From positions 124,001 to 188,000 of the forward strand of contig JALOAI010000004.1 in NCBI GenBank assembly GCA_023228945.1: a stretch of DNA of 64,000 nucleotides. Reading direction: 5' to 3'. This DNA is from Pigmentiphaga sp. GTDB taxonomy: Bacteria; Pseudomonadota; Gammaproteobacteria; Burkholderiales; Burkholderiaceae_B. Positions 8,978 through 17,966 of this stretch are shown one piece after another; position 1 is the stretch's first letter, and each line of letters begins with the position of its first letter. Both the position numbers and the translations under genes were made by a program. Below the pieces are notes generated by a model. That model had not been told where the DNA came from, searched no databases, and was given only the letters and a program-made list of their open reading frames with translations.

Positions 8978-9946
8978 TCACGGCAGCGGCGGAGCCGGCA
9001 ACTCGCGCCGCAGGCGCAGGATGCGTTCGAAATGGCGGGGATCGTGCGGCTTGAGCGTTTGTGCCTCGCGGGGCAGGTGGAAGTCGTAGAGCCGGGAGAT
9101 CCAGAAGCGCAGGGCGGCGGCGCGCAGCAGCGTTGGCCAGGCCTCGCGTTCGGCGTCGGTGAACGGCCGCTGCGCCTGGTACGCCTCCAGCCAGCTGGCA
9201 ACGAGGTGGGGCACCAAGGCGCCCGAGTCTCGTTCGATGCACCAATCGTTGACCGCCACGGCCACGTCGAACAGCCAGGTGTCGCAGCCCGCAAAGTAAA
9301 AATCGATGAAGCCACCCATCAGCGGCTGCTCGGACGTGCCCGCGAACAGCACATTGTCGCGGAACAGATCGCAATGCACGGCGCCCGCGGGTAGCGACGC
9401 ATGCAGGGCGCCGGCATGAAACGCCGCTTGATGTTCGAGCTCGCTGCGCAGGAGGCCGGCCTGCTCGGCCGACAAAAACGGCAGCACGGCGGGTGCCGTG
9501 GCCCGCCACCAATCGATACCGCGCAAATTGGCTTGCCGCAGCGCAAAATCACGGGCCTGCAGATGGGCCTGGGCCTGGGTGCGCGCGGCCAGGCGGCAGT
9601 GCGCCGCCACCGGCGCCGGCTCGTAGCCGCCGGCCAGCCTCGACACGATCGCGCACGGCTTGCCGTGCAGGCGGGTAAGCCGCCCGCCGTCGCGCAGCGT
9701 TTGTGGCTCGGGCACCGGCACGCCGCGCGCGGCGAGATGGTGCATCAGCTCGATGTAGAACGGCAGCTGTTCGAACTCCAGCTTTTCGAACAATGTGAGG
9801 ACGTACTCCCCGTGGGTGGTATTGAGAAAATAGTTGGTATTTTCGATGCCGGCGGTAATGCCGCGCAGCGAGACCAGCTCGCCGATGGCGTACTGCCGTA
9901 ACAGGACCTGGGCATCGGAATCGGCAACGGGGGTGAAAACAGCCAT
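8978..9946 (-). CDS. thrB: Homoserine kinase, APH-fold type
   Basis: Phosphorylates L-homoserine with ATP in threonine synthesis. This is the aminoglycoside-phosphotransferase-fold form found in many beta- and alphaproteobacteria, not the GHMP form of E. coli. The 322-residue product has MAVFTPVADSDAQVLLRQYA at the start, the family GITAGIENTNYFL motif, the catalytic loop AVHCDLFRDNVLF, and the metal-binding FIDFYFAGCDTWLFD. The ATG at 9946 gives the conserved N terminus. It lies 35 bp downstream of the LOG gene and is probably expressed with it. Confidence 0.92.
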   Translation of the reverse strand: MAVFTPVADSDAQVLLRQYAIGELVSLRGITAGIENTNYFLNTTHGEYVLTLFEKLEFEQLPFYIELMHHLAARGVPVPEPQTLRDGGRLTRLHGKPCAIVSRLAGGYEPAPVAAHCRLAARTQAQAHLQARDFALRQANLRGIDWWRATAPAVLPFLSAEQAGLLRSELEHQAAFHAGALHASLPAGAVHCDLFRDNVLFAGTSEQPLMGGFIDFYFAGCDTWLFDVAVAVNDWCIERDSGALVPHLVASWLEAYQAQRPFTDAEREAWPTLLRAAALRFWISRLYDFHLPREAQTLKPHDPRHFERILRLRRELPAPPLP

Positions 9947-9981
9947 GGAGCGGAGCGGGGGGCCGAAAAAAGGTGAAAGAA

Positions 9982-10785
9982 TCAGAGCGTACGCAACTGG
10001 GCCGCGGTTGGCGGCTGGATGAAGCCATCGTGCTCGTGGAAGTCGAAGATGGCGTCGACCACCGCCTGGGGGTCGTCCAGCACCTGCATCAGATCGATGT
10101 CGGTGGGGTCGATCAACTGGTGGTGCTCCAGTTGATCGCGTATCCACTGCAGCAGGCCGCTCCAGAACTCCGAGCCGACCAGAATGATGGGCAGGCGCTG
10201 GCTCTGGCGGGTCTGGATCAGGGTGAGGGCTTCGAACAGCTCGTCGAGCGTGCCGTAGCCGCCAGGCATCACGACGTAGGCCGAAGTGTATTTCATGAAG
10301 GCCACTTTGCGGGGAAAGAAGTGGCGGAACCAGAGGCTGATGTTTTGATAGGGGTTGGAGAGCTGCTCCATGGGCAGGTCGATGTTGAGGCCCACGCTGG
10401 GGCTGGGGCCGGCGTGAGCTCCTTTGTTGCACGCTTCCATCAGGCCCGGCCCGCCTCCCGAGATCACGCTGAAGCCGGCCTCCGATAGCAGGCGGCTGAG
10501 GGTTTCGGTGGTTTGATAGTAGGGATGGCCCGGCTTGATGCGGGCGCTGCCGAAGACGCTGACCGCCGGACGGACCTGGGCCAGTTTTTCCGACGCCTCA
10601 TAGAACTCTGACATAATCCCCAGCAAATGCCAGGATTCCCGCGCCTTGGTCGTCGTGGCGCGGTCTTCATCGAGAATGTCGCGCAGCCCGGGTACGCGTA
10701 CCAGGCGTCGCTTGCGCTGGGGTTGGGAACTGGCTTCGTTGCGATCCGCGGCCGGGCCGCGGGTCGCGTCATCCGATGGACTCAT
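9982..10785 (-). CDS. LOG-family (TIGR00730) protein, possible nucleoside 5'-monophosphate phosphoribohydrolase
   Basis: A 267-residue Rossmann-fold protein of the LOG/YgdH group; many members release the base from nucleoside monophosphates, including cytokinin precursors. The family motifs are visible: PGGYGTLDELFEALTLIQT, and upstream SVISGGGPGLMEACNKGAH. The longer start at 10785 (MSPSDDATRG) is preferred over an internal ATG at 10614. The intervening residues ARESWHLLGIMSEFYEASEKL include the family helix seen before the Rossmann fold. Its start codon touches the divergent polA start codon. Physiological substrate here is unknown. Confidence 0.9.
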   Translation of the reverse strand: MSPSDDATRGPAADRNEASSQPQRKRRLVRVPGLRDILDEDRATTTKARESWHLLGIMSEFYEASEKLAQVRPAVSVFGSARIKPGHPYYQTTETLSRLLSEAGFSVISGGGPGLMEACNKGAHAGPSPSVGLNIDLPMEQLSNPYQNISLWFRHFFPRKVAFMKYTSAYVVMPGGYGTLDELFEALTLIQTRQSQRLPIILVGSEFWSGLLQWIRDQLEHHQLIDPTDIDLMQVLDDPQAVVDAIFDFHEHDGFIQPPTAAQLRTL

Positions 10786-13563
10786 ATGAAAAAAACCTTG
10801 TTGCTGGTGGATGGTTCGAGCTATCTGTACCGCGCCTATCATGCCATGCCCGACCTGCGTAACGCCGATGGCGAGCCAACCGGGGCGCTGTATGGCGTGA
10901 TCAACATGATGCGGCGCCTGGCGCTCGATCATACGGCAGACTGGCTCGCCTGCGTGTTCGACGCCCGCGGGCCCACCTTCCGCGACGAACTGTATCCCGA
11001 CTACAAAGCCAACCGCGACGCGATGCCCGACGACCTCGCGCGGCAGATCGAACCCATCCACGCCGCCATCCGGGCAATGGGCTGGCCGGTGATCAGTATC
11101 GCCGGCGTCGAGGCCGACGACATCATCGGCACCCTGGCCGTGCAGGCCACCGCGCGTGGCGTGCACACCATCATCTCCACTGGCGACAAGGATCTCGCTC
11201 AATTGGTCGATGGCCACGTCAGCCTGATCAACACCATGAGCGGCGAACGCCTCGACGAAGAAGGCGTGCGGGCCAAGTTCGGCGTGCCGCCCACGCGCAT
11301 CGTCGATTACCTGATGCTGGTTGGCGACACCGCCGACAATGTGCCCGGCGTGCCCAAGGTCGGCCCCAAAACCGCCGCCAAATGGCTGGGCCAGTACGAC
11401 TCGCTCGACAACCTGGTGGCCCACGCCGCCGAGATCAAGGGCGTGGCGGGGCAGAACCTGCGCGACGCGATCGAGCGCTTCGAGCTTTCGCGCACCCTGA
11501 TCACGGTGAAGACCGACTGCGACCTCGACGGCCATCTGGACGACTTCGAAGATCTTCGCCCCAAGCCGGTGGATACCGAAACCCTGGTCGGCTTGTACGA
11601 GCGCTTTGGCTTTCGGTCGTGGCTGCGCGAGGTCACCGGCGACACCGAGCGGATCCCCGAAAAGGACGCCCGCATACAACGGCCCGCGGGCAGCGCCATC
11701 CAGGCCGCCGGCGAGGTTGGCCAGGCCCAGCCGGAGGGCCTCGCGGTAGCCGACGTCCGGTACGACACGGTGGCCGATTGGGAAACCTTCGACGATTGGC
11801 TCGAGCGCCTGCGAGCGGCCGAACTGGTGGCGATCGATACCGAAACCGCCGGCGGCCTGGGCGCCATGCAGATGCGCCTGGTCGGCATCTCGCTGGCCAC
11901 CGAGCCCGGCCGCGGCTGCTATATCCCGCTCGCTCATCGCTATGCCGGGCTCGCCCAGGACGCCCAGTTGCCCATGGCTGAAGTGCTCGAACGCCTGCGG
12001 CCGTGGCTGGAAGACGACAACGCCGCCAAGCTGCTGCATCACGCCAAGTTCGATACCCACGCCTTCGCCAACGCCGGGATCGCCCTGCGCGGCATACGGC
12101 ACGACACGATGCTGCAGGCTTATGTGCTGGAGTCGCACAAGAGCGTGGGCCTGAACGAGCTCGCCGAGCGCTGGTTGGGCCGGCGCGGCGTCAGCTACCA
12201 GGATCTATGCGGCAAGGGCGCCTCGCAGATCGGCTTCGATGAAGTGGCCATCGAAACCGCCGCGCACTATGCGGCTGAAGACGCCGATTTCACCCTGCAA
12301 CTGCATCGGGTGCTGTTGCCGCAGGTCGAGGCCGAGGCCGGACTCGAACGCATCTACCGGCTCGAGATCCAGGTATCGCGTGTGCTGGCCATCATGGAAC
12401 GCCACGGCGTGCGGCTCGACGGCGATGTCCTGCGCCGGCAAAGCCAGGAGCTGGGCGCGCACCTGGCGGCCCTGGAAGCCAAGGCCTACGAGCTCGCCGG
12501 CCAGCCGTTCAACCTCAACTCGCCCAAGCAACTGGGCCAGATCCTGTTCGAACAAATGGGCCTGCCGGTGGTGCGCAAAACAGCCAGCGGAGCGCCGTCC
12601 ACCGACGAAGAAGTGCTCACCCGGCTGGCGCAGGATTATCCCCTGCCGCAGACGCTGCTCGAATACCGGAGCCTGGCCAAGCTCAAGTCCACCTATACCG
12701 ACAAATTGCCGCGCATGATCTGCGAGCAAACCGGCCGGCTGCACACCTCGTACGCGCAGGCCGCCGTGGTCACCGGCCGCCTGGCGTCGAGCGAACCCAA
12801 TCTGCAGAACATCCCGGTGCGCACGCCGGAAGGACGCCATGTACGCACGGCATTCGTCGCCGCACCGGGCTTCGTGATGATGTCGGCCGACTATTCGCAG
12901 ATCGAACTGCGGGTGATGGCCCATGTGGCCGACGAAGCCAATCTGCAGGCCGCCTTCGCCCGGGGCGAGGATATCCACCGGGCCACCGCCTCCGAGGTGT
13001 TCGGCGTGGCGCTCGACGAGGTGAACGCCGAGCAGCGGCGGGCCGCCAAGGCCATCAACTTCGGCCTGATGTACGGCATGGGGCCGTTCGGCCTGGCCGC
13101 CAACCTGGGCATCACCCGCGACGCGGCCCAGGTGTACATCGACCGCTACTTTGCCCGCTATCCCGGCGTGGCGCAGTATATGGAGAGCATTCGCAGCCAG
13201 GCGCGAGAGCTGGGCTACGTCGAAACCGTGTTCGGCCGCCGCCTGTGGCTGCCCGAAATCCGCGGCGGCAGCGGCCCTCGCCGTCAGGCGGCCGAGCGCG
13301 CCGCCATCAACGCGCCGATGCAAGGCACGGCCGCCGACCTCATCAAGATGGCCATGGTGGCGGTGCAGGATTGGCTGGAGGCCGGTGCGCGCCAAAGCCG
13401 CTTGATCCTGCAGGTGCACGATGAGCTCGTGCTCGAGGTGGCCGAGGCCGAGTTGGAGGAAGTCCGCGTGAAGCTGCCCGAGCTCATGTGCCAGGTGGCC
13501 ACGCTGCGCGTGCCGTTGATGGCCGAAGTGGGCGTGGGTCCCAACTGGGAGCGCGCGCACTGA
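10786..13563 (+). CDS. polA: DNA polymerase I
   Basis: Repair and Okazaki-fragment-processing polymerase, 925 residues, full length. The N-terminal 5'-nuclease domain runs to about residue 290 (LLLVDGSSYLYRAYHAMP; GVEADDIIGTLA; SLINTMSGERLDEEGV). The 3'-5' exonuclease domain keeps VAIDTETAGG and the later YAAEDADFTLQL, so proofreading is likely intact. The polymerase domain has DYSQIELRVMAHVADEA, RRAAKAINFGLMYGMG and LQVHDELVLEVAEAE. The ATG at 10786 starts immediately next to the LOG gene's start codon on the other strand. There is no untranslated gap, and its promoter must lie inside the divergent gene. Confidence 0.97.
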   Translation: MKKTLLLVDGSSYLYRAYHAMPDLRNADGEPTGALYGVINMMRRLALDHTADWLACVFDARGPTFRDELYPDYKANRDAMPDDLARQIEPIHAAIRAMGWPVISIAGVEADDIIGTLAVQATARGVHTIISTGDKDLAQLVDGHVSLINTMSGERLDEEGVRAKFGVPPTRIVDYLMLVGDTADNVPGVPKVGPKTAAKWLGQYDSLDNLVAHAAEIKGVAGQNLRDAIERFELSRTLITVKTDCDLDGHLDDFEDLRPKPVDTETLVGLYERFGFRSWLREVTGDTERIPEKDARIQRPAGSAIQAAGEVGQAQPEGLAVADVRYDTVADWETFDDWLERLRAAELVAIDTETAGGLGAMQMRLVGISLATEPGRGCYIPLAHRYAGLAQDAQLPMAEVLERLRPWLEDDNAAKLLHHAKFDTHAFANAGIALRGIRHDTMLQAYVLESHKSVGLNELAERWLGRRGVSYQDLCGKGASQIGFDEVAIETAAHYAAEDADFTLQLHRVLLPQVEAEAGLERIYRLEIQVSRVLAIMERHGVRLDGDVLRRQSQELGAHLAALEAKAYELAGQPFNLNSPKQLGQILFEQMGLPVVRKTASGAPSTDEEVLTRLAQDYPLPQTLLEYRSLAKLKSTYTDKLPRMICEQTGRLHTSYAQAAVVTGRLASSEPNLQNIPVRTPEGRHVRTAFVAAPGFVMMSADYSQIELRVMAHVADEANLQAAFARGEDIHRATASEVFGVALDEVNAEQRRAAKAINFGLMYGMGPFGLAANLGITRDAAQVYIDRYFARYPGVAQYMESIRSQARELGYVETVFGRRLWLPEIRGGSGPRRQAAERAAINAPMQGTAADLIKMAMVAVQDWLEAGARQSRLILQVHDELVLEVAEAELEEVRVKLPELMCQVATLRVPLMAEVGVGPNWERAH

Positions 13564-13643
13564 GGAAGGGGCGGAGTCCGGCGAGACTGCTGGCCATTGG
13601 GTTATCGTTGATCTTGGTTTTGAACTTTTCAGGAGACATCGTC

Positions 13644-14435
13644 ATGAGTTTTGCCCCCGCCGCCGGACAACCGACCGACAACACTATCCACACGCCCGCC
13701 GATGGCCTGCGTAGCGGTGATGTCACCATCGCCGCGGGCAACGAATCACTGCCCGCCTACTATGCCGCGCCCGCCGACGGCAGCGAGCTGCCGGTGGTGC
13801 TGGTGGTGCAGGAGATCTTCGGCGTTCATGAGCACATCAAGGATATCTGCCGCCGGCTGGCCCGCGAAGGCTACCTGGCCGTAGCGCCCGAGCTGTACTT
13901 CCGCCAGGGCGATGCCTCACGCTACGACGACATCCCCACGCTGTTCGCCGAGCTGGTGAGCAAGGTGCCCGACGCCCAGGTACTGGCCGATCTCGATGCC
14001 GCCGCCGCCTGGGCCCGCTCGCAGGGCGGCAGTGCCAGCCAGTTGGCGATCACCGGCTTCTGCTGGGGCGGCCGCATCACCTGGCTGTATGCCGCGCACA
14101 ACCCCGGCGTCAAAACCGGCGTGGCCTGGTACGGCCGCTTGGCGGGAGACACCGACCCCCTGCATCCGCGGCACCCGACCGATGTCGCCGGGGCGCTGCA
14201 TGCGCCCGTGCTGGGCCTGTATGGCGGCCAGGACACCGGCATTCCGCTTGAAGCCGTCGACGCGATGCGAACGGCCCTGGCCCAGGGAGGCGCGGCCGCG
14301 AAACAGTCGGAGATCCACGTGTATCCCGACGCGCCGCATGCCTTTTATGCCGATTACCGGCCCAGCTATCGAGCCGCCGAGGCCGCGGATGGCTGGCAGC
14401 GCATGCTGGCCTGGTTCCGCCGGCATCTGGGCTGA
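13644..14435 (+). CDS. Dienelactone hydrolase family protein
   Basis: An alpha/beta hydrolase of 263 residues in the dienelactone hydrolase family, which uses a Cys-His-Asp triad. The nucleophile is C140 in ITGFCWGGRITW, the acid is in LYGGQDTGIP, and the histidine is in YPDAPHAFYADYRPSY. AGGAGA at 13631-13636 supports the ATG at 13644; an open frame extends upstream into the polA end without homology. The substrate is uncertain: many such chromosomal copies act as general carboxymethylenebutenolidase-like hydrolases rather than in chlorocatechol breakdown, and no aromatic ring-cleavage gene is adjacent. Confidence 0.9.
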   Translation: MSFAPAAGQPTDNTIHTPADGLRSGDVTIAAGNESLPAYYAAPADGSELPVVLVVQEIFGVHEHIKDICRRLAREGYLAVAPELYFRQGDASRYDDIPTLFAELVSKVPDAQVLADLDAAAAWARSQGGSASQLAITGFCWGGRITWLYAAHNPGVKTGVAWYGRLAGDTDPLHPRHPTDVAGALHAPVLGLYGGQDTGIPLEAVDAMRTALAQGGAAAKQSEIHVYPDAPHAFYADYRPSYRAAEAADGWQRMLAWFRRHLG

Positions 14436-14506
14436 TCCTGCCGTTACCGACGCGCCGGCAGCCATCTGCCGCGCGTCGGCGTGGCACGCGAGCGGCGGCT
14501 CCAGCG

Positions 14507-15361
14507 CTACAGCTTGTGGTTGCCGCGCATCGTGCACCACACCGACAGCAGGCTGGCCCCCACGATGAGCCCCATGCCGGCGGCGGCCATGGCATCGGGG
14601 CGGTCGCCCCACAGCAGGAACCCCAGGACCGAGGCGACGATGATGATGGTGTACTGCAAGGCCGCCGACAACAGGGCGGAGCCGGCGCCAAAGGCGCGGG
14701 TCAGGGCCAATTGGCCGCCCAGGCCCGTCAGGCCCAGCACGGCCAGGGCCAGCCAGCCCCGCAACGAGGGCATATGCCAGCCCTGGACGAGCAGCACCAG
14801 GGCGCCGCTCAGGCAGGTGCAGACCGAAAAATACAAGACCACTCGCCATGCGGGCTCGCCCAGGCGGCCCAGCGAGCGGATCTGCAATTGCGATAACGCG
14901 CCGCATGCCCCGGCGCCCAAGCCGCAGAGCGCGGCCAGCCATTGTTCGGGATTGATGGCGGGGCGCAGCACGGCCAGCACGCCGGCAAAGCCCAGCGCCA
15001 CCGCGAAGATGCGCAGACCGTCGCGCCGCGCGCCGCCCCAGCCGAGCATATAGCCCGCAATGAAGAGCGGGGCGGTGTAGGTGAGCGTGGTGGCGGTGGC
15101 CAGCGGCAGCTGCGAGACGGCATAGAAGCCCAGCCACATGGCGCCGGTGCCGGAAACGTTGCGCCAGAAATGAGGCCGCCAGCGCAGCGGACGCAGCGAC
15201 AGCCCGCTGGCGCGTGCCCAGAATAGCAGCAGGGCGACGGAAGGCAGGCCACGCATCAGGATGATCTCGGCCAGCGTGACGTGATACTCGGAGGCCATTT
15301 TGATGCTCGCGCCCATGATGCCGAACATCAGGGTCGAAGCCAACATCCAGAGGGCTTGCAT
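14507..15361 (-). CDS. EamA/DMT-family transporter
   Basis: A 284-residue inner-membrane permease of the drug/metabolite transporter superfamily. Ten hydrophobic segments can be counted, forming two EamA repeats. The first begins ALWMLASTLMFGIMGASIKM; the second begins after about residue 140 (GALSQLQIRSLGRLGEPAWR). The protein ends CTMRGNHKL with a short basic tail. Substrate is not predictable; RhaT/YedA-like relatives export amino acids or metabolites. It lies 7 bp downstream of the NMNAT/Nudix gene on the same strand and may be transcribed with it. Confidence 0.88.
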   Translation of the reverse strand: MQALWMLASTLMFGIMGASIKMASEYHVTLAEIILMRGLPSVALLLFWARASGLSLRPLRWRPHFWRNVSGTGAMWLGFYAVSQLPLATATTLTYTAPLFIAGYMLGWGGARRDGLRIFAVALGFAGVLAVLRPAINPEQWLAALCGLGAGACGALSQLQIRSLGRLGEPAWRVVLYFSVCTCLSGALVLLVQGWHMPSLRGWLALAVLGLTGLGGQLALTRAFGAGSALLSAALQYTIIIVASVLGFLLWGDRPDAMAAAGMGLIVGASLLSVWCTMRGNHKL

Positions 15362-15368
15362 CGTACGG

Positions 15369-16412
15369 CTACCAGGAAAGGGGGATGAGCGGGTCGTCGC
15401 GCAAAGGTTCGAGGAAATGCGCCAGGATCAGGGCGTGGTCGTCATGCAGCCGGCCCACCAGGGCCGGTAGCCGGTCCCGCGCCACCCAGCGGGCCTGTGA
15501 GGCATCGTCGCCCGCCCGTGGCGTGGGCGGCCGGGCGGCTTCCAGGACGAAGTGATACGCATGGGTGATCACCCGTCCGCGTTGGCTGCGCCAGGGAGCG
15601 TCGAAAACCGCGCTGCCGCGGGGCGTCTCGTTTCCGAGGTCGAGGCCGGTTTCCTCGGCGAGTTCGCGGCGGGCCGACTGCAATAAGGTCTCGTCGACGT
15701 CGATGAAGCCGCCGGGCAGGGCATAAAGATCACGCCCGGGCGCCCGGGCCCGTTGAATCAGCAGTACATGGCCGGCACATTCGATCACGCAATCCACCGT
15801 CACCTTGGTGACGGGGTAGGGCGCGGTCGACCACGCCAGGCGATCCTGCTCCAGGGCCTGCCATTCTTCGCGCAGCCGGCCGCATTGCATGCCCTCCAGC
15901 CACTGCGCCAACCAGGCCTCGGCATCCGGTGTGGCGGCGCCGGGCGGCGGCAGGGCGGGAGGAGGCCCGGCCACCAGGGCCGATCGGCGCCAGGCCGCGG
16001 CGGCGTCAGAGTGAGGATAGGGCAGCGCCACGGCGCCGGCCCTGGCGGCGGGCGGCAGCCCCGGCTCGGCCTGCACCGCGAGGCGGGGCGCGGCGCCGCC
16101 GGCCGGCTCCAGCGCCGCGAGCACGGCTTGCCAGTCGGCGCCCGGCGGATAGGTTTCGCGCAGGGCATAGAGGGCGATGCGCGGCCGCTGGCCGGCGGAA
16201 ATCGAGAGGCGCAGGAGCTCGGCCCGTTGCTCCAGCGAGAACGGATGGCGTACGCTTGGGGCCTGCGTGGCGCCGGCCAGCACCAGGGCCACGCGAGGCG
16301 CCTGCTGCAACGCCGAGTCCAGGGCCAACTGGTGGGCATGCAGCCAGGGCTGGAATGTCCCGATCTGTACGACAATATCGAATGGATAGGCGTCGAGCGG
16401 GTCAAGATTCAC
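15369..16412 (-). CDS. Bifunctional nicotinamide-nucleotide adenylyltransferase/Nudix hydrolase-like protein
   Basis: A 347-residue two-domain protein. The N-terminal part (about 1-190) looks like a NadM-type NMN adenylyltransferase, starting VQIGTFQPWLHAHQLAL. The C-terminal part carries a complete Nudix box (GGFIDVDETLLQSARRELAE followed by ETGLDL), so pyrophosphatase activity is likely. The first histidine of the nucleotidyltransferase GxFxPxHxGH signature is replaced by leucine and the glycine by alanine, so the transferase half may be weak or inactive. GTG 16412 is the chosen start because GGGAG lies seven bases before it. It is divergent from yacG, with 39 bp between the start codons. 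Confidence 0.82.
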   Translation of the reverse strand: MNLDPLDAYPFDIVVQIGTFQPWLHAHQLALDSALQQAPRVALVLAGATQAPSVRHPFSLEQRAELLRLSISAGQRPRIALYALRETYPPGADWQAVLAALEPAGGAAPRLAVQAEPGLPPAARAGAVALPYPHSDAAAAWRRSALVAGPPPALPPPGAATPDAEAWLAQWLEGMQCGRLREEWQALEQDRLAWSTAPYPVTKVTVDCVIECAGHVLLIQRARAPGRDLYALPGGFIDVDETLLQSARRELAEETGLDLGNETPRGSAVFDAPWRSQRGRVITHAYHFVLEAARPPTPRAGDDASQARWVARDRLPALVGRLHDDHALILAHFLEPLRDDPLIPLSW

Positions 16413-16451
16413 GATTGGCTCCCGGCGCCAAGGACGAGCGAGGAAAACTGC

Positions 16452-16649
16452 ATGGTTCGTATTGTGAAATGTCCCACCTGCCGGCGCGATGTGCCATGGC
16501 GGGATGATAGCCTTTATAAGCCCTTCTGTTCGGAGCGCTGCAAGCAGATCGACCTCGGCGCCTGGGCCGCCGAACGCTTTGTCATTCCCGGCGAGCCGGC
16601 GCACCTGCCCGAAGAATCCGATCCCTGGAAGTCGCGCGACGAACGCTGA
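16452..16649 (+). CDS. yacG: DNA gyrase inhibitor YacG
   Basis: A 65-residue zinc-binding protein of the YacG family; in E. coli it binds GyrB and inhibits gyrase. The four zinc cysteines are in VKCPTCRRDV and KPFCSERCKQIDLGAWAAE, the family signature. The ATG at 16452 has AGGA about eight bases upstream. It normally sits near coaE and pilD in gammaproteobacteria, but here it stands alone between the NMNAT/Nudix gene and the mrp operon. Confidence 0.93.
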   Translation: MVRIVKCPTCRRDVPWRDDSLYKPFCSERCKQIDLGAWAAERFVIPGEPAHLPEESDPWKSRDER

Positions 16650-16719
16650 TCACGCGCCAGGCATCGTCATTCAGGGCACGGCGGGAAGGGCGTTCGATTC
16701 GGTCGCGGGCTGCTGCGCG

Positions 16720-17106
16720 TCAGCGGCGGGCGTCGTCGGAGCGGTGCTCGCCGTTGCCGTCGAAATCGTGCCGCTCGTATACCTTTTCCGCCGCGTCCAG
16801 CACCGTGGCCTCGGCCAGCGGCGCACCCGACAAATACGCGGCGCGGCCCAGCGTATGGGCGGCGATGGTCACTGTGGCGAACAAAAAGAAAATCCCGGCC
16901 AGCGCCGTCAGCAGGGCGCCCCAGGTGCCGGCCGCCAGCGCGGCGCCCAGCAACAGGCTGCCGGCGCCCACCACGCCCGCCTTGGTGGCGGCATGCATGC
17001 GGGTGTAGGCGTCCGGAAACCGGATCATGCCCAGGGCGGCGCTGAAGATGATGAAGGCGCCCACCACCAGGAAGCAGGCGGCGGCGATATGGCGCAAGGT
17101 TTCCAT
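16720..17106 (-). CDS. mnhG: Na+/H+ antiporter subunit G
   Basis: Small MrpG/MnhG/PhaG membrane subunit of the multi-component cation/proton antiporter, 128 residues. It has three hydrophobic segments and the family pattern GMIRFPDAYTRMHAATKAG near residue 26, which is diagnostic. The C-terminal tail is acidic and histidine-rich (YERHDFDGNGEHRSDDARR). It is the last gene of the leftward seven-gene mrp operon, 15 bp after subunit F. Confidence 0.93.
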   Translation of the reverse strand: METLRHIAAACFLVVGAFIIFSAALGMIRFPDAYTRMHAATKAGVVGAGSLLLGAALAAGTWGALLTALAGIFFLFATVTIAAHTLGRAAYLSGAPLAEATVLDAAEKVYERHDFDGNGEHRSDDARR

Positions 17107-17121
17107 GGGTGTCTCCCGGGT

Positions 17122-17496
17122 TCAGCGAGGAGGTTGCGCGGTTCGGCGGGAATCGCCGGCGGCCGTGCCGGACGTCTCCGGTCCGGTATCGCGGGCGATG
17201 GCGTCGCTGGCGTTGGAGCGGCCCTCGGGTATCCGGGCGCGTTCGAGCAGGCTGGCAAACGCGACCGCTCCCAGAAAGCCGAACAGCGCGATGCCCACCG
17301 CAATGTCGAGGTAGGCCGCCTGGCCGCCGAGGGTGGCGGCCACGGCGGCGATGGCGATGCCGAGCAGGCCGAGAAGATCGGTGGCGATGGCGCGATCGGC
17401 GGAACTCGGCCCGGCCAAGAGGCGCCAGGCCACCATGGCGACGGCGGGAACCAGCAGGATGGCGGCGAATACGCCGGCCCAGAACACGAGAGTCAT
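17122..17496 (-). CDS. mnhF: Na+/H+ antiporter subunit F
   Basis: MrpF-type subunit of 124 residues with three membrane segments. The family stretch is RLLAGPSSADRAIATDLLGL at about 25-44. The ATG at 17496 overlaps the stop of subunit E by four bases, the usual coupling in this operon. The cytoplasmic tail beyond about residue 90 is polar and rich in R, S and T and longer than in many homologues. Confidence 0.92.
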   Translation of the reverse strand: MTLVFWAGVFAAILLVPAVAMVAWRLLAGPSSADRAIATDLLGLLGIAIAAVAATLGGQAAYLDIAVGIALFGFLGAVAFASLLERARIPEGRSNASDAIARDTGPETSGTAAGDSRRTAQPPR

Positions 17497-17966
17497 GGCC
17501 ACACCTTGGGGATGTGAGTCTCGAGCGACGCCTTTATGTCGCGTACCGCCGCGTCTGGATCGTCGACGTCCAGCGCGTGGACATAGAGCAGGCGGCAATC
17601 GTCGGAGACGTCCAGCGTGGTGGTGCCCGGCGTGAGCGTGATCATGTTGGCGAAGGTGGTAATGCCCACGGGCGAGGTTTCATCCACGGGCACGGCCAGG
17701 ATCGCCGGGTGGACGGTGCCGCGCGGCGCGTAGACCATGCGTAGCGTGACCCAGGTTGCCTTGAACAACTCGCGCAGCAGGGTAACGGCAATCAGCAGCC
17801 AGGCGGGCGTCACGCGCAGCACGTGAATCAGGCCGCGCCACGTGACGCGCCTTCGGGTCGCGGCCGCGGCTTTGCCGCTTTTCGGGCGAGCCGCCGGCGT
17901 CGAGCCGGGCTGGCGGGGTTGGTCGTCGTCACGAACGAGGGGTTTTCCGTTGGACGGTGGGGTCAT
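17493..17966 (-). CDS. mnhE: Na+/H+ antiporter subunit E
   Basis: MrpE-type subunit, 157 residues. After a basic, disordered N-terminal region of about 40 residues comes a hydrophobic segment (VTPAWLLIAVTLLRELFKAT). The family motif FANMITLTPGTTTLDVSDD follows, with a short cytoplasmic C-terminal domain. It overlaps subunit D upstream and subunit F downstream by four bases each. The long polar N terminus is unusual; the chosen ATG is the one that keeps the overlap with mnhD. Confidence 0.9.
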   Translation of the reverse strand: MTPPSNGKPLVRDDDQPRQPGSTPAARPKSGKAAAATRRRVTWRGLIHVLRVTPAWLLIAVTLLRELFKATWVTLRMVYAPRGTVHPAILAVPVDETSPVGITTFANMITLTPGTTTLDVSDDCRLLYVHALDVDDPDAAVRDIKASLETHIPKVWP

